Of a stretch of DNA of 64,000 nt, positions 26,750-34,695 are shown one piece after another. Position 1 is the first letter of the stretch. Every line of letters begins with the position of its first letter. The notes beneath the pieces were generated by a model. That model searched no databases, was not told the DNA's origin, and saw only the letters and a program-made list of their open reading frames with translations. Both the position numbers and the translations under genes were made by a program. Origin of the DNA: Actinoplanes cyaneus (GTDB lineage Bacteria; Actinomycetota; Actinomycetes; Mycobacteriales; Micromonosporaceae); contig NZ_BOMH01000016.1 in NCBI RefSeq assembly GCF_016862095.1, forward strand, positions 220,752 through 284,751, written 5' to 3'.

Positions 26750-27039
26750 CGTTCGTCCACGTCGACATCCACCAGATCACCCACACCTGCCCGGCCGACC
26801 CGCAACCTCACCCGGTCGACACCCGCCGCACCATCGTCGCCACCGTCGACGGCGGCCCCTGCCGCAACCCCATCACGATCCGCTGCGGCGACAAGACCGC
26901 AACGATCGACTGCGGCCGTCACGAACCCCACGACCGGCAATGCCCGGCCTGCCGCACCATCGTCATCGAACGACAGATCACCAGCACCTTCGTCGGCCAT
27001 GAAGGCACGCAGCACCCCACCACCGGGATCGCTGCCTGA
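26746..27039 (+). CDS. Small Cys/His-rich AICE protein
   Basis: 97 residues starting in an ATGA overlap. Contains CPADPQPH, a CRNPITIRCGD beta-like stretch, and CGRHEPHDRQCPACR, together a probable zinc ribbon. Located directly before the rep gene. No family recognised. Confidence 0.6.
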   Translation: MTFVHVDIHQITHTCPADPQPHPVDTRRTIVATVDGGPCRNPITIRCGDKTATIDCGRHEPHDRQCPACRTIVIERQITSTFVGHEGTQHPTTGIAA

Positions 27040-27041
27040 CC

Positions 27042-28841
27042 ATGCACACGTCGACGCTGGACCTCGTACCCCGGGAGCAGTCTGCCCGGGGTACGGGCTC
27101 GAACGCCGACGCCTGGACACCCCCACCCGCCGGATACACCGCAGCCGGCCAAGCCCTCACCCGCGCCACCACACCCGGCTACTTCGACTGGCTCGACCAC
27201 ATCCGCCCCGCCGCAGGCTGCACCCGTCCGATCCGGCTCACCGGCACCCTCGACACCATCGAAGCCGCCACCGGCCGCCTGCTCGACTCCCGGCACACCG
27301 ACCAGCTCCCGGACGCCGCAATCTACAAAGCCTGCGGCAACCGGCGCTCCACCGTCTGCCCCTCCTGCGCCCACACCTACCAGCGCGACGCCTACCAGAT
27401 CCTGCGCGCCGGACTCATCGGCGGCAAAGGCATCCCCGCCACCGTCGCCCGGCACCCGGCCGTATTCGTCACCCTCACCGCCCCCTCGTTCGGCGCGGTC
27501 CACACCCGGCACGTCCGCAAACACACCTGCCGCGACCGGAAACGCTGCGCCTGCCGCCCCGAACCCTGCCACGCCCGCCGCGACACCGCCCTCTGCCAGC
27601 ACAACCAGGCGGCCGTCTGCTGGACACGCCACGAACCCGCCGATGCGCAACTCGGCCGGCCCCTGTGCCTGGACTGCTACGACCACGCCCACCACGTCGT
27701 CTGGAACCTGTTCTCCGGCGAACTGTGGCACCGCACCAAACAGGACGCCGAACGCCGCCTCGCCAAACTGTGCAAAGCGCGCGGCATCCCGTTCCACGAA
27801 GTCACCGACGGCAAACGAGTCCGCCGCATCCCACCGATCCGGCTCGCGCACGGCAAGGCCGCCGAGATGCAACGCCGCGGCGCGGTCCACTTCCACGCCC
27901 TGATCCGGCTCGACGGCGTCGACCCCACCGACACCTCACGGATCGTCGCGCCACCGCCCGGCATCGGCATCGGCGACCTGGTCGACGCGCTCCACGCCGC
28001 CAGCGACATCGACTTCACCACCCCGGCACACCCCGACCGGCCCGACGGCTGGCCCATGGCCTGGGGCGAACAGATCGACATCCGAGCGATCAGCCTCACC
28101 GGCACCGGCGACGTCACCGACAGCATGGTCGCCGGATACCTCGCCAAGTACGCCACCAAAAGCACCGAGATCACCGGCCACAACTCGACCCGCATCACCA
28201 GCGACGTCATCGCCCAGCACGCCGACCCGACCGGTGACCACATCGCCCGCCTCATCCACGCCTGCTGGACCCTCGGCCACGACCCGGACACCCCCACCGG
28301 CAACCCGGCCGCCCGGCTCTCGATCTACACCGGCACAGCCGGTGCCACCATCCGCAACCCGTTCATCAAACCGTGGCAGTGCCCGGACTGCGGAACCCGC
28401 ACTCGCTACCGCACCTGCCCCGTCTGCGCCGCCGACCGTCAAGCCAGCCTTGACACCAAACAGCCCAGCACCCGCAAACCCAGCAACCCGTACCCCCGGC
28501 TGCGACGCTGGGCGCACATGCTCGGATTCGGCGGCCACTTCCTCACCAAGGCACGCCGCTACTCCGTCACCTTCCGCCTGCTCCGCGAGACCCGCATCGA
28601 CTTCCGCCGCACCGAACCCGACCCGGCCGACACCACCGTGCGCACCGTCGACCACCTCGACGAAACAACCCTCATCGTCGGCACCCTGACCTTCGCCGGA
28701 GCCGGTTGGCATACCACCGGCGATGCACTCCTCGCCAACACCGCTGCGGCACAGGCACGCGAGCGACAAGCCATCGGACGCGAAGAACTGGCGCATGAAG
28801 TGGGTAGCGCCATCGCTCTCAACGATCCGATAGCCGCGTGA
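27042..28841 (+). CDS. Replication initiator, RepSA-like
   Basis: 599 residues, close to the length of RepSA-type initiators of AICEs. A zinc-like Cys cluster (ACGNRRSTVCPSCAHTYQRDA) leads into the TLTAPSFGAVHT strand. The HUH-type motif is AVHFHALIRLDG (His-hydrophobic-His) and the probable catalytic tyrosine lies in GYLAKYATKSTE. A late zinc ribbon CPDCGTRTRYRTCPVC follows. Such proteins nick a double-strand origin and drive rolling-circle replication of the excised circle. It starts two bases after the preceding stop and overlaps the frame of the excisionase region by GTGA. Confidence 0.88.
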   Translation: MHTSTLDLVPREQSARGTGSNADAWTPPPAGYTAAGQALTRATTPGYFDWLDHIRPAAGCTRPIRLTGTLDTIEAATGRLLDSRHTDQLPDAAIYKACGNRRSTVCPSCAHTYQRDAYQILRAGLIGGKGIPATVARHPAVFVTLTAPSFGAVHTRHVRKHTCRDRKRCACRPEPCHARRDTALCQHNQAAVCWTRHEPADAQLGRPLCLDCYDHAHHVVWNLFSGELWHRTKQDAERRLAKLCKARGIPFHEVTDGKRVRRIPPIRLAHGKAAEMQRRGAVHFHALIRLDGVDPTDTSRIVAPPPGIGIGDLVDALHAASDIDFTTPAHPDRPDGWPMAWGEQIDIRAISLTGTGDVTDSMVAGYLAKYATKSTEITGHNSTRITSDVIAQHADPTGDHIARLIHACWTLGHDPDTPTGNPAARLSIYTGTAGATIRNPFIKPWQCPDCGTRTRYRTCPVCAADRQASLDTKQPSTRKPSNPYPRLRRWAHMLGFGGHFLTKARRYSVTFRLLRETRIDFRRTEPDPADTTVRTVDHLDETTLIVGTLTFAGAGWHTTGDALLANTAAAQARERQAIGREELAHEVGSAIALNDPIAA

Positions 28842-28864
28842 CATACCGAGTGGAGGCATCACCA

Positions 28865-29074
28865 TTGGCTGAGAAATATCTGTCCCTACCGGAGGTTGCC
28901 GAGATATTGGGAACCACGATACGGTTCCCGCGACGCCTGGTAGAGGAAAGGCGCATCGAATTCAAGCGTTTCGGCCGCCATGTGCGCATTGCCGAGAGCG
29001 TCCTCAACGCCTACATCGATCAGTGCACGGTCTCGACCATTCGGCGACCGTCACGAGGAAGGAGGGCCGCCTGA
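28865..29074 (+). CDS. xis: Excisionase (MerR-type HTH, Xis-like)
   Basis: 69 residues from TTG 28865, seven bases after GGAGG; the GTG at 28838 overlapping the rep stop is an alternative giving 78 residues. LSLPEVAEILGTTIRFPRRL and RRIEFKRFGRHVRIAESVL form the winged HTH of helix_turn_helix_17/excisionase proteins. It should bind att arm sites and favour excision by the integrase, whose gene begins immediately after its stop. Confidence 0.88.
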   Translation: MAEKYLSLPEVAEILGTTIRFPRRLVEERRIEFKRFGRHVRIAESVLNAYIDQCTVSTIRRPSRGRRAA

Positions 29075-30211
29075 GTGTCCGGGAACGCGAAGGGACGGAA
29101 ACGCCGGTTCGGAAGTGTTCGTCAGCTTCCCTCCGGCTCCTGGCAGGCCAGGTACACCGGCCCGGACGGCTTGCCCCGTCTCGGCCGCTCTCCCTTCGAC
29201 ACCAAGCGGGCTGCTGAACAGTGGCTCGTGGAGGTCGAGGCCGACATACTCAAGAGTGAGTGGGTTGACCCCGATGCGGGCAAGGTCGAACTCGACGACT
29301 ACATAACCCGCTGGATCAAAGAACGCGACTTGAAGCCTCGCACCCGTGAAGAATACGAGCGCAATATTCGGCTACATGTCCGGACGCAATTAGGCAACGT
29401 CGCACTCAATCAAGTTACTCCGCAGCGAATTCGATCGTGGCGGACCGAACGGCTTGATGCCGGAATCGGAAGACCAACGGTCGCCAAGACATATCGGATC
29501 TTGCATGCCGTTTTTGGGACTGCGGTCGACGACGAACTGATTCGGCGTAATCCTTGCCGCATTAAGGGCGCATCTCAGGAGAAGGCCGACGAACGCGAAA
29601 CCGCGACCCTGGACCAGGTGTTCGCCATCGCCGAGCACATCCAGCCGCGCTATCGCCTGCTCGTTCTGCTGGCTGCCTTCGCTCAACTGCGCTTCGGCGA
29701 GTTGGTTGCGTTACGTCGCAACAGCATCAACCTCACCACCATGGAATTGCGTGTCCGGCTCGCTACCGCCGAGATGGAAGACGGTACCCAGGTCGACGGC
29801 GACCCCAAGTCGGAAGCCGGCAAGCGCCCGGTCAGCCTGCCCACAGGCCTACGCGGTGACGTCGAGAGGCATCTGGACCGCTACGCCCAGCCTGGCCCTG
29901 ACGGGCGACTGTTCCTGGGGCCGCTGGGCGGCATCCCGCGTCGCCGTAACTTCAACCGAGTCTGGAAGGCCGCCCTCGACCGGGCGAAGATCCCGACCGA
30001 GATGGATCTCCACCTCCATGATCTGCGGCACACAGGTAGTACCTGGTCCGCACAGAGCGGCGCGACGCTACGAGAACTGATGGCCCGGATCGGCCACTCC
30101 AGCACCCGGGCCGCCATGATCTATCAGCACGCCAGCCGAGATCGGGATCAGGCCATCGCGGCAGCCTTGGACGCGTTGATCGTCGAGGCGCGGACCCAGG
30201 CCGAACAGTAA
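29075..30211 (+). CDS. int: Tyrosine-family site-specific integrase
   Basis: 378 residues from GTG 29075. An N-terminal AP2-like arm-binding domain (GSWQARYTGPDGLPRLGRSPF) is followed by a core-binding SAM-like domain (ITRWIKERDLKPRTREEYER) and the catalytic domain with LRFGELVALRR (Arg I), the HDLRH box (His-x-x-Arg), IGHSS and nucleophile region MIYQHASRDRD. It catalyses recombination between attP and the tRNA-Ala attB, and lies 57 bases from attR as expected. Stop at 30209-30211 is followed by the arm-type repeat. Confidence 0.95.
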   Translation: MSGNAKGRKRRFGSVRQLPSGSWQARYTGPDGLPRLGRSPFDTKRAAEQWLVEVEADILKSEWVDPDAGKVELDDYITRWIKERDLKPRTREEYERNIRLHVRTQLGNVALNQVTPQRIRSWRTERLDAGIGRPTVAKTYRILHAVFGTAVDDELIRRNPCRIKGASQEKADERETATLDQVFAIAEHIQPRYRLLVLLAAFAQLRFGELVALRRNSINLTTMELRVRLATAEMEDGTQVDGDPKSEAGKRPVSLPTGLRGDVERHLDRYAQPGPDGRLFLGPLGGIPRRRNFNRVWKAALDRAKIPTEMDLHLHDLRHTGSTWSAQSGATLRELMARIGHSSTRAAMIYQHASRDRDQAIAAALDALIVEARTQAEQ

Positions 30212-30212
30212 T

Positions 30213-30230
30213 CTGGCACGGATCTGGCAC
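30213..30230 (+). repeat. Right arm-type integrase site candidate
   Basis: CTGGCACGGATCTGGCAC, identical to 15198-15215, two bases after the int stop and 38 bases from attR. Confidence 0.6.
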
Positions 30231-30237
30231 AAACAGC

Positions 30238-30264
30238 AAACGCCCGGACTCAGTCCGGGCGTTT
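30238..30264 (-). terminator. Element-borne copy of the tRNA-Ala terminator
   Basis: AAACGCCCGGAC-TCA-GTCCGGGCGTTT (12-bp perfect arms, 30238-30249/30253-30264). The stem core is the same as in the original terminator at 15017-15042, but loop and flanks differ, and the reverse-strand T-tract (GTTTGCTGTTT) is weaker. It restores termination of the tRNA gene after integration. Confidence 0.8.
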
Positions 30265-30267
30265 CAC

Positions 30268-30314
30268 AAGGGTGGAGCTGAGGGGACTCGAACCCCTGAC
30301 CCCCACACTGCCAG
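30268..30314. repeat. attR: right copy of the 47-bp attachment core
   Basis: Identical to 15048-15094. Here it forms the 3' part of the intact tRNA-Ala gene, so the element supplies the new tRNA 3' half. Confidence 0.95.
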
Positions 30315-30345
30315 TGTGGTGCGCTACCAGCTGCGCCACAGCCCC
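30273..30345 (-). tRNA. tRNA-Ala (anticodon GGC)
   Basis: Reverse strand: GGGGCTGTGGCGCAGCTGG at the 5' end (30345), anticodon loop ACTGGCAGT with anticodon at 30310-30312, T loop GGTTCGAGTCC, and acceptor 3' strand CAGCTCC plus discriminator A at 30273. The acceptor stem pairs over seven bases with one G-U. CCA is not encoded. It is the integration site of the AICE and is intact because the element duplicates its 3' half. Confidence 0.96.
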
Positions 30346-30451
30346 TTGGTGCACTGCTCTAACCCTGCTGCACTACTACTTTGCCCCCGGCGTTCCCCCC
30401 GGGCACGCTGGAAATACTACACACCCCCGGAGGGCCCCCTGCAGGACCCCC

Positions 30452-31009
30452 TCAGTTCAGCGAGACATCCGGCGGGAAGTGGGCGACCGCGGCCAGGATG
30501 TCGCCCTGGCGGCGCAGGACCATGGCCCACAGGTCGTCGGGCCGTTCCACGAACGGGTCGCCGGGGAGGGCGTCGAAGACGAACCAGGAGCCGGAGGCGA
30601 TCTCCTCCTCCAGCTGGCCCGCGGACCACCCCGAATATCCCGCGAAGACCCGGATGCCGGCCACGTTCTCCCGCAGGCGCTCCGGGTCGGCGGAGAGGTC
30701 GAGGGTGCCGAGCGAGCCCGCGACCGGGTGGAAACCGGTCACCCGCTTCTTCACCTCGGGGCGCGTGCGGGCCAGGCAGATCGCCGACTCGGGCTGCACC
30801 GGGCCGCCCTCGAAGAGCACTGCCGGGTCGCCGGCCAGATCGCCCCAGTTGCCGAGCACCTCGGCGACCGGGACCTCGGTGGCCCGGTTGAGGACCACCC
30901 CCAGGGCGCCGCCCGCTTCGTGGGCGACGAGCAGCACGACCGTACGGTCGAAGTTCGGATCTTTGAGGGTGGGGGTGGCAACCAGCAACTGACCGGTCAT
31001 CGACTCCAC
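30452..31009 (-). CDS. YqgE/AlgH family protein (DUF179)
   Basis: 185 residues from GTG 31009, seven bases after GGAGG; the ATG nine bases inside is too close to any ribosome site. Family signatures are MTGQLLVATPTLKDPNFDRTV at the start, LGVVLNRATEVPVAEVL, FEGGPVQPESAICLA and FAGYSGWSAGQLEEEI. The family is widespread, structurally known, and of uncertain function. Divergent from the MTA phosphorylase gene. Confidence 0.93.
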   Translation of the reverse strand: MESMTGQLLVATPTLKDPNFDRTVVLLVAHEAGGALGVVLNRATEVPVAEVLGNWGDLAGDPAVLFEGGPVQPESAICLARTRPEVKKRVTGFHPVAGSLGTLDLSADPERLRENVAGIRVFAGYSGWSAGQLEEEIASGSWFVFDALPGDPFVERPDDLWAMVLRRQGDILAAVAHFPPDVSLN

Positions 31010-31125
31010 CGACCGGCCTCCGATCCGCTGCCCCTCACCGAACACGGGGTACCTGCCGCCCGTTCGACGTCAACGCCATGCTCAGCACATTAGCCCGACT
31101 TTCCGGCCATGGATAAGGTCTGCAC

Positions 31126-31932
31126 ATGAACCCGTCACCCCCGGCAGCAGAGATCGGCGTCATCGGTGGATCAGGGCTGTACGCACTGCTCGACGGCGCC
31201 ATTGAACACGACGTCACGACGCCGTACGGTCCGCCATCCGACAAGATCACGATTGCCGAGGTCGGCGGGCGGCGGGTGGCGTTCCTGCCGCGGCACGGGC
31301 GGGACCATCGTTTCCCGCCGCACAAGATCCCCTATCGGGCGAATCTGTGGGCGCTGCGCTCGCTCGGGGTGCGCCAGATCGTCGCACCGTGCGCCGTCGG
31401 TGGCCTGCGGCCGGAGCTGGGCCCGGGCACGTTCGTGGTGCCGGATCAGCTGATCGACCGCACGAGTGGCCGGGTGCAGACGTTCTACGACGAGGGTGCG
31501 GTGCACGTGTCCTTCGCCGATCCGTACTGTCCGGCCGGCCGCGCCGCGGTCCTGGATTCCGCCGCCCGGGTGAACGCGGTCGACGGCGGCACCATGATCG
31601 TCGTCGAGGGTCCGCGGTTCTCGACCCGCGCCGAGTCCCGCTGGTTCACCTCGATCGGCGGCACGATCGTGAACATGACCGGTCACCCCGAGGCGGTCCT
31701 GGCCCGCGAGCTGGCTCTCTGCTACACCGCCATCGCGCTGGTCACCGACCTGGACGCGGGTGTCGAGGGCGACCACGGCGTCACCCAGGAGGAGGTCTTC
31801 GGCGTCTTCGCGGAGAACACGGCCCGCCTGCGCGACGTGCTCCTGGACGCGGTGACCAAGCTCCCGGCCGACCGCACCTGCCCCTGCAAGGACACCCTGG
31901 AGGGGATCAAGCTCCCGTTCGATCTCCCCTGA
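31126..31932 (+). CDS. mtnP: S-methyl-5'-thioadenosine phosphorylase
   Basis: 268 residues of the PNP/MTAP trimeric family: IGVIGGSGLYAL, PRHGRDHRFPPHKIPYRANLW-type phosphate/substrate segments, VDGGTMIVVEGPRFSTRAESR, and GGTIVNMTGHPEAVLARELALCY with the substrate-binding NMT. It splits methylthioadenosine with phosphate into adenine and methylthioribose-1-phosphate for methionine salvage. The N/D residue that separates MTA from guanosine-type specificity lies in the TDLDAG loop: an Asp here favours 6-aminopurines. Confidence 0.9.
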   Translation: MNPSPPAAEIGVIGGSGLYALLDGAIEHDVTTPYGPPSDKITIAEVGGRRVAFLPRHGRDHRFPPHKIPYRANLWALRSLGVRQIVAPCAVGGLRPELGPGTFVVPDQLIDRTSGRVQTFYDEGAVHVSFADPYCPAGRAAVLDSAARVNAVDGGTMIVVEGPRFSTRAESRWFTSIGGTIVNMTGHPEAVLARELALCYTAIALVTDLDAGVEGDHGVTQEEVFGVFAENTARLRDVLLDAVTKLPADRTCPCKDTLEGIKLPFDLP

Positions 31933-31976
31933 GACCCCCCACCGCGAGGCGGTCCTGTGTGGATGACGGCGGACGG

Positions 31977-32399
31977 TCAGTCCCTCTCGCCGTCGAGGTC
32001 CTTCTCGCGGCGGCGTAGTTCGTCCTCGCGGCGGCGCAGGTCGGCCTCCCACGACTTCATGATGTTCTCGTCCTCCGTGCGGGAGGTGGCGAGGCCACGC
32101 AGGAACTCCGGGTCGTCGTCGGGGGCGACCGGGCCGCGGCGGGCGTTGGGGTGCTGGTTCTCCGGGAAGCCGGCGCCCGGACGCCAGACGGTGCCGTTGC
32201 TCAGCGGGACCGGCCGGGCCGGGCGGCCGGCCACGAACCAGGCGATCGCGCCGATCGGCGAGAACAGCAGGATGAGGAAGACCCAGAGGCCGCGGGGGAG
32301 GGCGCGGATCGCGTACTCCTCCGCCGAGAGGCAGTCGATGAGCGCGATCACGAGCAGTGCCAGGTCGACCAGCACGAACAGTGAGTAGAGACGGAACAC
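31977..32399 (-). CDS. PLDc_N-domain membrane protein
   Basis: 140 residues from a GTG. Two membrane helices (LFVLVDLALLVIALIDCL and WVFLILLFSPIGAIAWFVAG) with the motif PxGAIAWFVxGRP form the cardiolipin-synthase N-terminal (PLDc_N) domain, followed by a proline-rich segment and a charged coiled-coil tail (DLRRREDELRRREKDLDGER). There is no phospholipase HKD motif, so it is a stand-alone membrane module of unknown role, common in actinobacteria. Confidence 0.82.
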   Translation of the reverse strand: MFRLYSLFVLVDLALLVIALIDCLSAEEYAIRALPRGLWVFLILLFSPIGAIAWFVAGRPARPVPLSNGTVWRPGAGFPENQHPNARRGPVAPDDDPEFLRGLATSRTEDENIMKSWEADLRRREDELRRREKDLDGERD

Positions 32400-32528
32400 G
32401 CGCCAGATGATGCCAAAGACGAAGCGGCGCCGCTGCCCCGTTTCCGGCCAACGGCGCAGGTGGTGACGCTGCGACGCTTCGTCAGGTCCGCAGCCCGATG
32501 CCCTCGGCCGCGGACCGGCTGACGAGCC

Positions 32529-32915
32529 TCACCGTCCCGGGTGACGACGGCTGATCAGTTCCCGCAGCTCGGTGACGAGAGCCTTCGGCGCGAGCGGCTT
32601 CGCCAGGTAGCCGTCGGCGCCCGAGATCAGCCCGGCGTCCACGTCATAGGCATGGGCATTTCCGGACACCATCAGGATCGCCATCTCCCTGATCTCCGGG
32701 TTGCCGCGCGCGAGCTGGCACAACTCCATGCCGTTCATCGCCGGCATCCGCACGTCGGTGATCATGCCGATCGGCTTGGCGACGGTGAGGATCCGGGCCG
32801 CGGTGTGCCCGTCCTTGGCGCCCAGCGCGCGGTATCCGGCCGCCTCCAGGCTGACCGACAGCAGGTCACGGACATCGGCGTCGTCGTCGGCGATCAGGAT
32901 CAGGTTCTCGTTCAT
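32529..32915 (-). CDS. Single-domain response regulator (CheY-like)
   Basis: 128 residues from ATG 32915 (GAGGAGGAG upstream). Receiver-domain landmarks: acidic pocket LIADDDADVRDLL, phospho-acceptor Asp in GMITDVRMPAMNGMEL, Thr/Ser switch in ILMVSGNAH and Lys in GYLAKPLAPKAL. No output domain, so it acts by protein contact or phosphotransfer. No partner kinase is adjacent. Confidence 0.93.
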   Translation of the reverse strand: MNENLILIADDDADVRDLLSVSLEAAGYRALGAKDGHTAARILTVAKPIGMITDVRMPAMNGMELCQLARGNPEIREMAILMVSGNAHAYDVDAGLISGADGYLAKPLAPKALVTELRELISRRHPGR

Positions 32916-33021
32916 GGGGCTCCTCCTCGGGTACGCCTCACCCATCGTCGGTCGCCAGCCCTGGACCAGGTATTGCTGGTTGCGGATCAGTAGCGGTCAA
33001 AGAAAGATCCGTATTGCCTAC

Positions 33022-33130
33022 CTCCGCTGTGGTCCGGATCGTCGCTCCCGCGGGGACCCTTCCGGGCCGAGCAGGGCGCTGGCGCGCCCAGAACGCTCAG
33101 CCCGCAAGGGCGGCGTCCGCGGGTGGGCAC
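33022..33130 (+). repeat. Dispersed repeat, copy 1
   Basis: 33022-33067 is identical to the reverse complement of 55846-55891 (46 bp), and similarity continues at roughly 75 % to about 33130 (around CCCAGAACGC and CCCGCAAGGGCG). It lies in the 260-base gap upstream of the LLM oxidoreductase gene, which otherwise holds no gene. Confidence 0.85.
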
Positions 33131-33211
33131 GGTCAGGGCAGCAGACCCGTCCTCGTCTGCCCTCGGCAGAAGAAAGCGGCCGCGAGCGTGCTCTGTCGGA
33201 AGAATCCCGGC

Positions 33212-34051
33212 ATGGCCACATTCTCGCTGCAGGCGCAGCCCACGGACGCCACCGACTGGCTCGATCTGGCCAGGCGCGCCGAGGCCGCCGGCTTCCACGC
33301 GCTCTACACCCCCGACCACCCCGGCACCTCCACCTCGCCGTTCGTGGTGCTGGCCGCCGCGGCCGCCGTCACCAGCAGAATCCGGCTCGGGTCCTACGTC
33401 GTCAACGCCGGCGTCCGTGAGCCGATCCTGATCGCCTCCGACGTGGCGACCCTCGACCTGATCTCCGGCGGCCGGGCGATCCTCGGCATCGGCGCCGGCC
33501 ACACCCCGGCCGAGTGGGCAGCGGTCGGTCGCGAGCGCCCCGGCGTCCGGGAGCGGGTCGATCACTGCATCGCGGTCGCCGAGGCCACCGTCCGGATGCT
33601 GGCCGGCGACGGCCTGGACAAGCCCCGCCCGGTGCAGGAGCGCGTGCCGCTGATGTTCGGTGGTGGCAACACGCGGTTGCTGCGCTGGGCCGCCGGGAAC
33701 GCCGACCTGATCGCCCTCTCCGGTCTGGGCCGCACCCTGGCGGACGGGCACATGCACACCGCGCGGTTCCGGGCCGAGGACGTGGACGCGCAGGTCGAGC
33801 TCGCCGGCGGGACGCCGGTCGAGGCGCTCGTGCACTACTTCGAGGTGACCGGCGACGCCGGCGCGGCGTACGCGAAATTGGCAGCGGAGGCCGAGGTCAG
33901 CGAGGGTGAGATGGCGGAGACGCCGTATGCGCTGGCCGGCACCCTGAGCGAGATCCGGGGCAAGCTGGACCGGATCGAGGCCCGGTGGGGAATCACCCGG
34001 TTCGCGGTGCGCCGGCCGGCCTTCGACGGCGTCGCCGACCTGCTGCGATGA
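33212..34051 (+). CDS. LLM-class (F420-dependent type) oxidoreductase
   Basis: 279 residues from ATG 33212, a bacterial-luciferase-like TIM barrel: DWLDLARRAEAAGFHALYTPDHPG, the strand segment RIRLGSYVVNAG, DLISGGRAILGIGAGHTPAEW and VPLMFGGGNTRLLRWAAGNADLI. Actinobacterial members usually use F420H2 or FMN for hydride transfer; the substrate is unknown. The family assignment is firm, the cofactor is inference. Confidence 0.88.
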   Translation: MATFSLQAQPTDATDWLDLARRAEAAGFHALYTPDHPGTSTSPFVVLAAAAAVTSRIRLGSYVVNAGVREPILIASDVATLDLISGGRAILGIGAGHTPAEWAAVGRERPGVRERVDHCIAVAEATVRMLAGDGLDKPRPVQERVPLMFGGGNTRLLRWAAGNADLIALSGLGRTLADGHMHTARFRAEDVDAQVELAGGTPVEALVHYFEVTGDAGAAYAKLAAEAEVSEGEMAETPYALAGTLSEIRGKLDRIEARWGITRFAVRRPAFDGVADLLR

Positions 34052-34056
34052 GACAT

Positions 34057-34084
34057 GGCCGGGCCGCTGGATGGCGGCCCGGCC
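34057..34084. terminator. Bidirectional terminator between convergent genes
   Basis: A perfect 11-bp pair GGCCGGGCCGC-N6-GCGGCCCGGCC fills the 40-base gap between the oxidoreductase stop and the pilO stop; it can end both transcripts. Confidence 0.75.
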
Positions 34085-34091
34085 GTCGTGG

Positions 34092-34685
34092 TCAGTTGGT
34101 GGTCACCGCGGTGGTGCCGGCGTCCGGGTTCCGGAAGACGTTCAGGGTCAGCCCGAGCTCCGCGGTGTCGGCCTTGTCGTCGAACTTCAGGTCGGCCGAC
34201 TGCACCAGCATCGCCCGGGGCTGCGTGTTCTGCAGCTGGCTGATGAACGTGCTGATCGCCTTGATCGAGCCCTTCGCGTTGAGCGCGATCGGCAGTTCCT
34301 CGACGGTGGCCACCACGTCCGACTTGGCGCGGCCGGTCGCCGAGTAGGCGTCCACGTCGATTTCCAGCTTCATCCCCATCACCTGGAGCTGGGTGAGGAA
34401 GGCGGGGATGTCGTCGGCAGGGATCTCGGCGCCGGTCGGCAGCGCCTCCATCAGCCGCGCCTTCTCGGCCTTGTAGGTCGCCAGGTTGGCGTTGTCGGCC
34501 TTGAGCTCGGCCAGGCTCTTGCGCAGCTTGGCGAGCTGGACCGTGGTGTCCTCCACCTGGGCCTGGATGTCGGAGGCCTCGGTGTACTTCGGGTTGATCA
34601 TCAGGAACCAGCCGGCGGCGACCAGCAGCGCGACCAGCCCGATCCCGCCGAAGAGCCAGACGCGGTCGGAGCGGAGCAGGCTCAT
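34092..34685 (-). CDS. pilO: Type IV pilus assembly protein PilO
   Basis: 197 residues. A short cytoplasmic start, one membrane helix (VWLFGGIGLVALLVAAGWFLMI), a coiled coil (VEDTTVQLAKLRKSLAELKAD) and a ferredoxin-like domain ending in ISTFISQLQNTQPRAMLVQ. PilO pairs with PilN to connect the inner-membrane motor to the pilus. It is the last gene of the pil operon, 10 bases after pilN. Confidence 0.88.
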   Translation of the reverse strand: MSLLRSDRVWLFGGIGLVALLVAAGWFLMINPKYTEASDIQAQVEDTTVQLAKLRKSLAELKADNANLATYKAEKARLMEALPTGAEIPADDIPAFLTQLQVMGMKLEIDVDAYSATGRAKSDVVATVEELPIALNAKGSIKAISTFISQLQNTQPRAMLVQSADLKFDDKADTAELGLTLNVFRNPDAGTTAVTTN

Positions 34686-34695
34686 CAGTTCTCTC

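Larger units (their letters stand above)
15048..30314. mobile_element. Integrated actinomycete integrative and conjugative element (AICE)
   Basis: An insertion of about 15.2 kb in the 3' half of a tRNA-Ala(GGC) gene. The boundaries are a perfect 47-bp repeat (15048-15094 and 30268-30314) covering the T arm and part of the anticodon arm. The intact tRNA is at the right end. Contents match the AICE modules known from pSAM2/SLP1-type elements: tyrosine integrase and excisionase next to attR, RepSA-like initiator, DUF2637 SpdB-like protein, TraB/FtsK translocase, SCO3933-like and RRQL-type small proteins, plus XRE regulators. Transfer would be as double-stranded DNA by TraB; no relaxase or type IV secretion genes are present. 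The left third (15.5-20.5 kb) is visibly richer in A+T than the rest, suggesting later-acquired cargo. Confidence 0.94.

Noticed and set aside
15591..30211. Relaxase or type IV secretion genes expected of a classical ICE
   Set aside because: None seen; the single FtsK-like TraB and RepSA-type initiator identify the element as an AICE instead.
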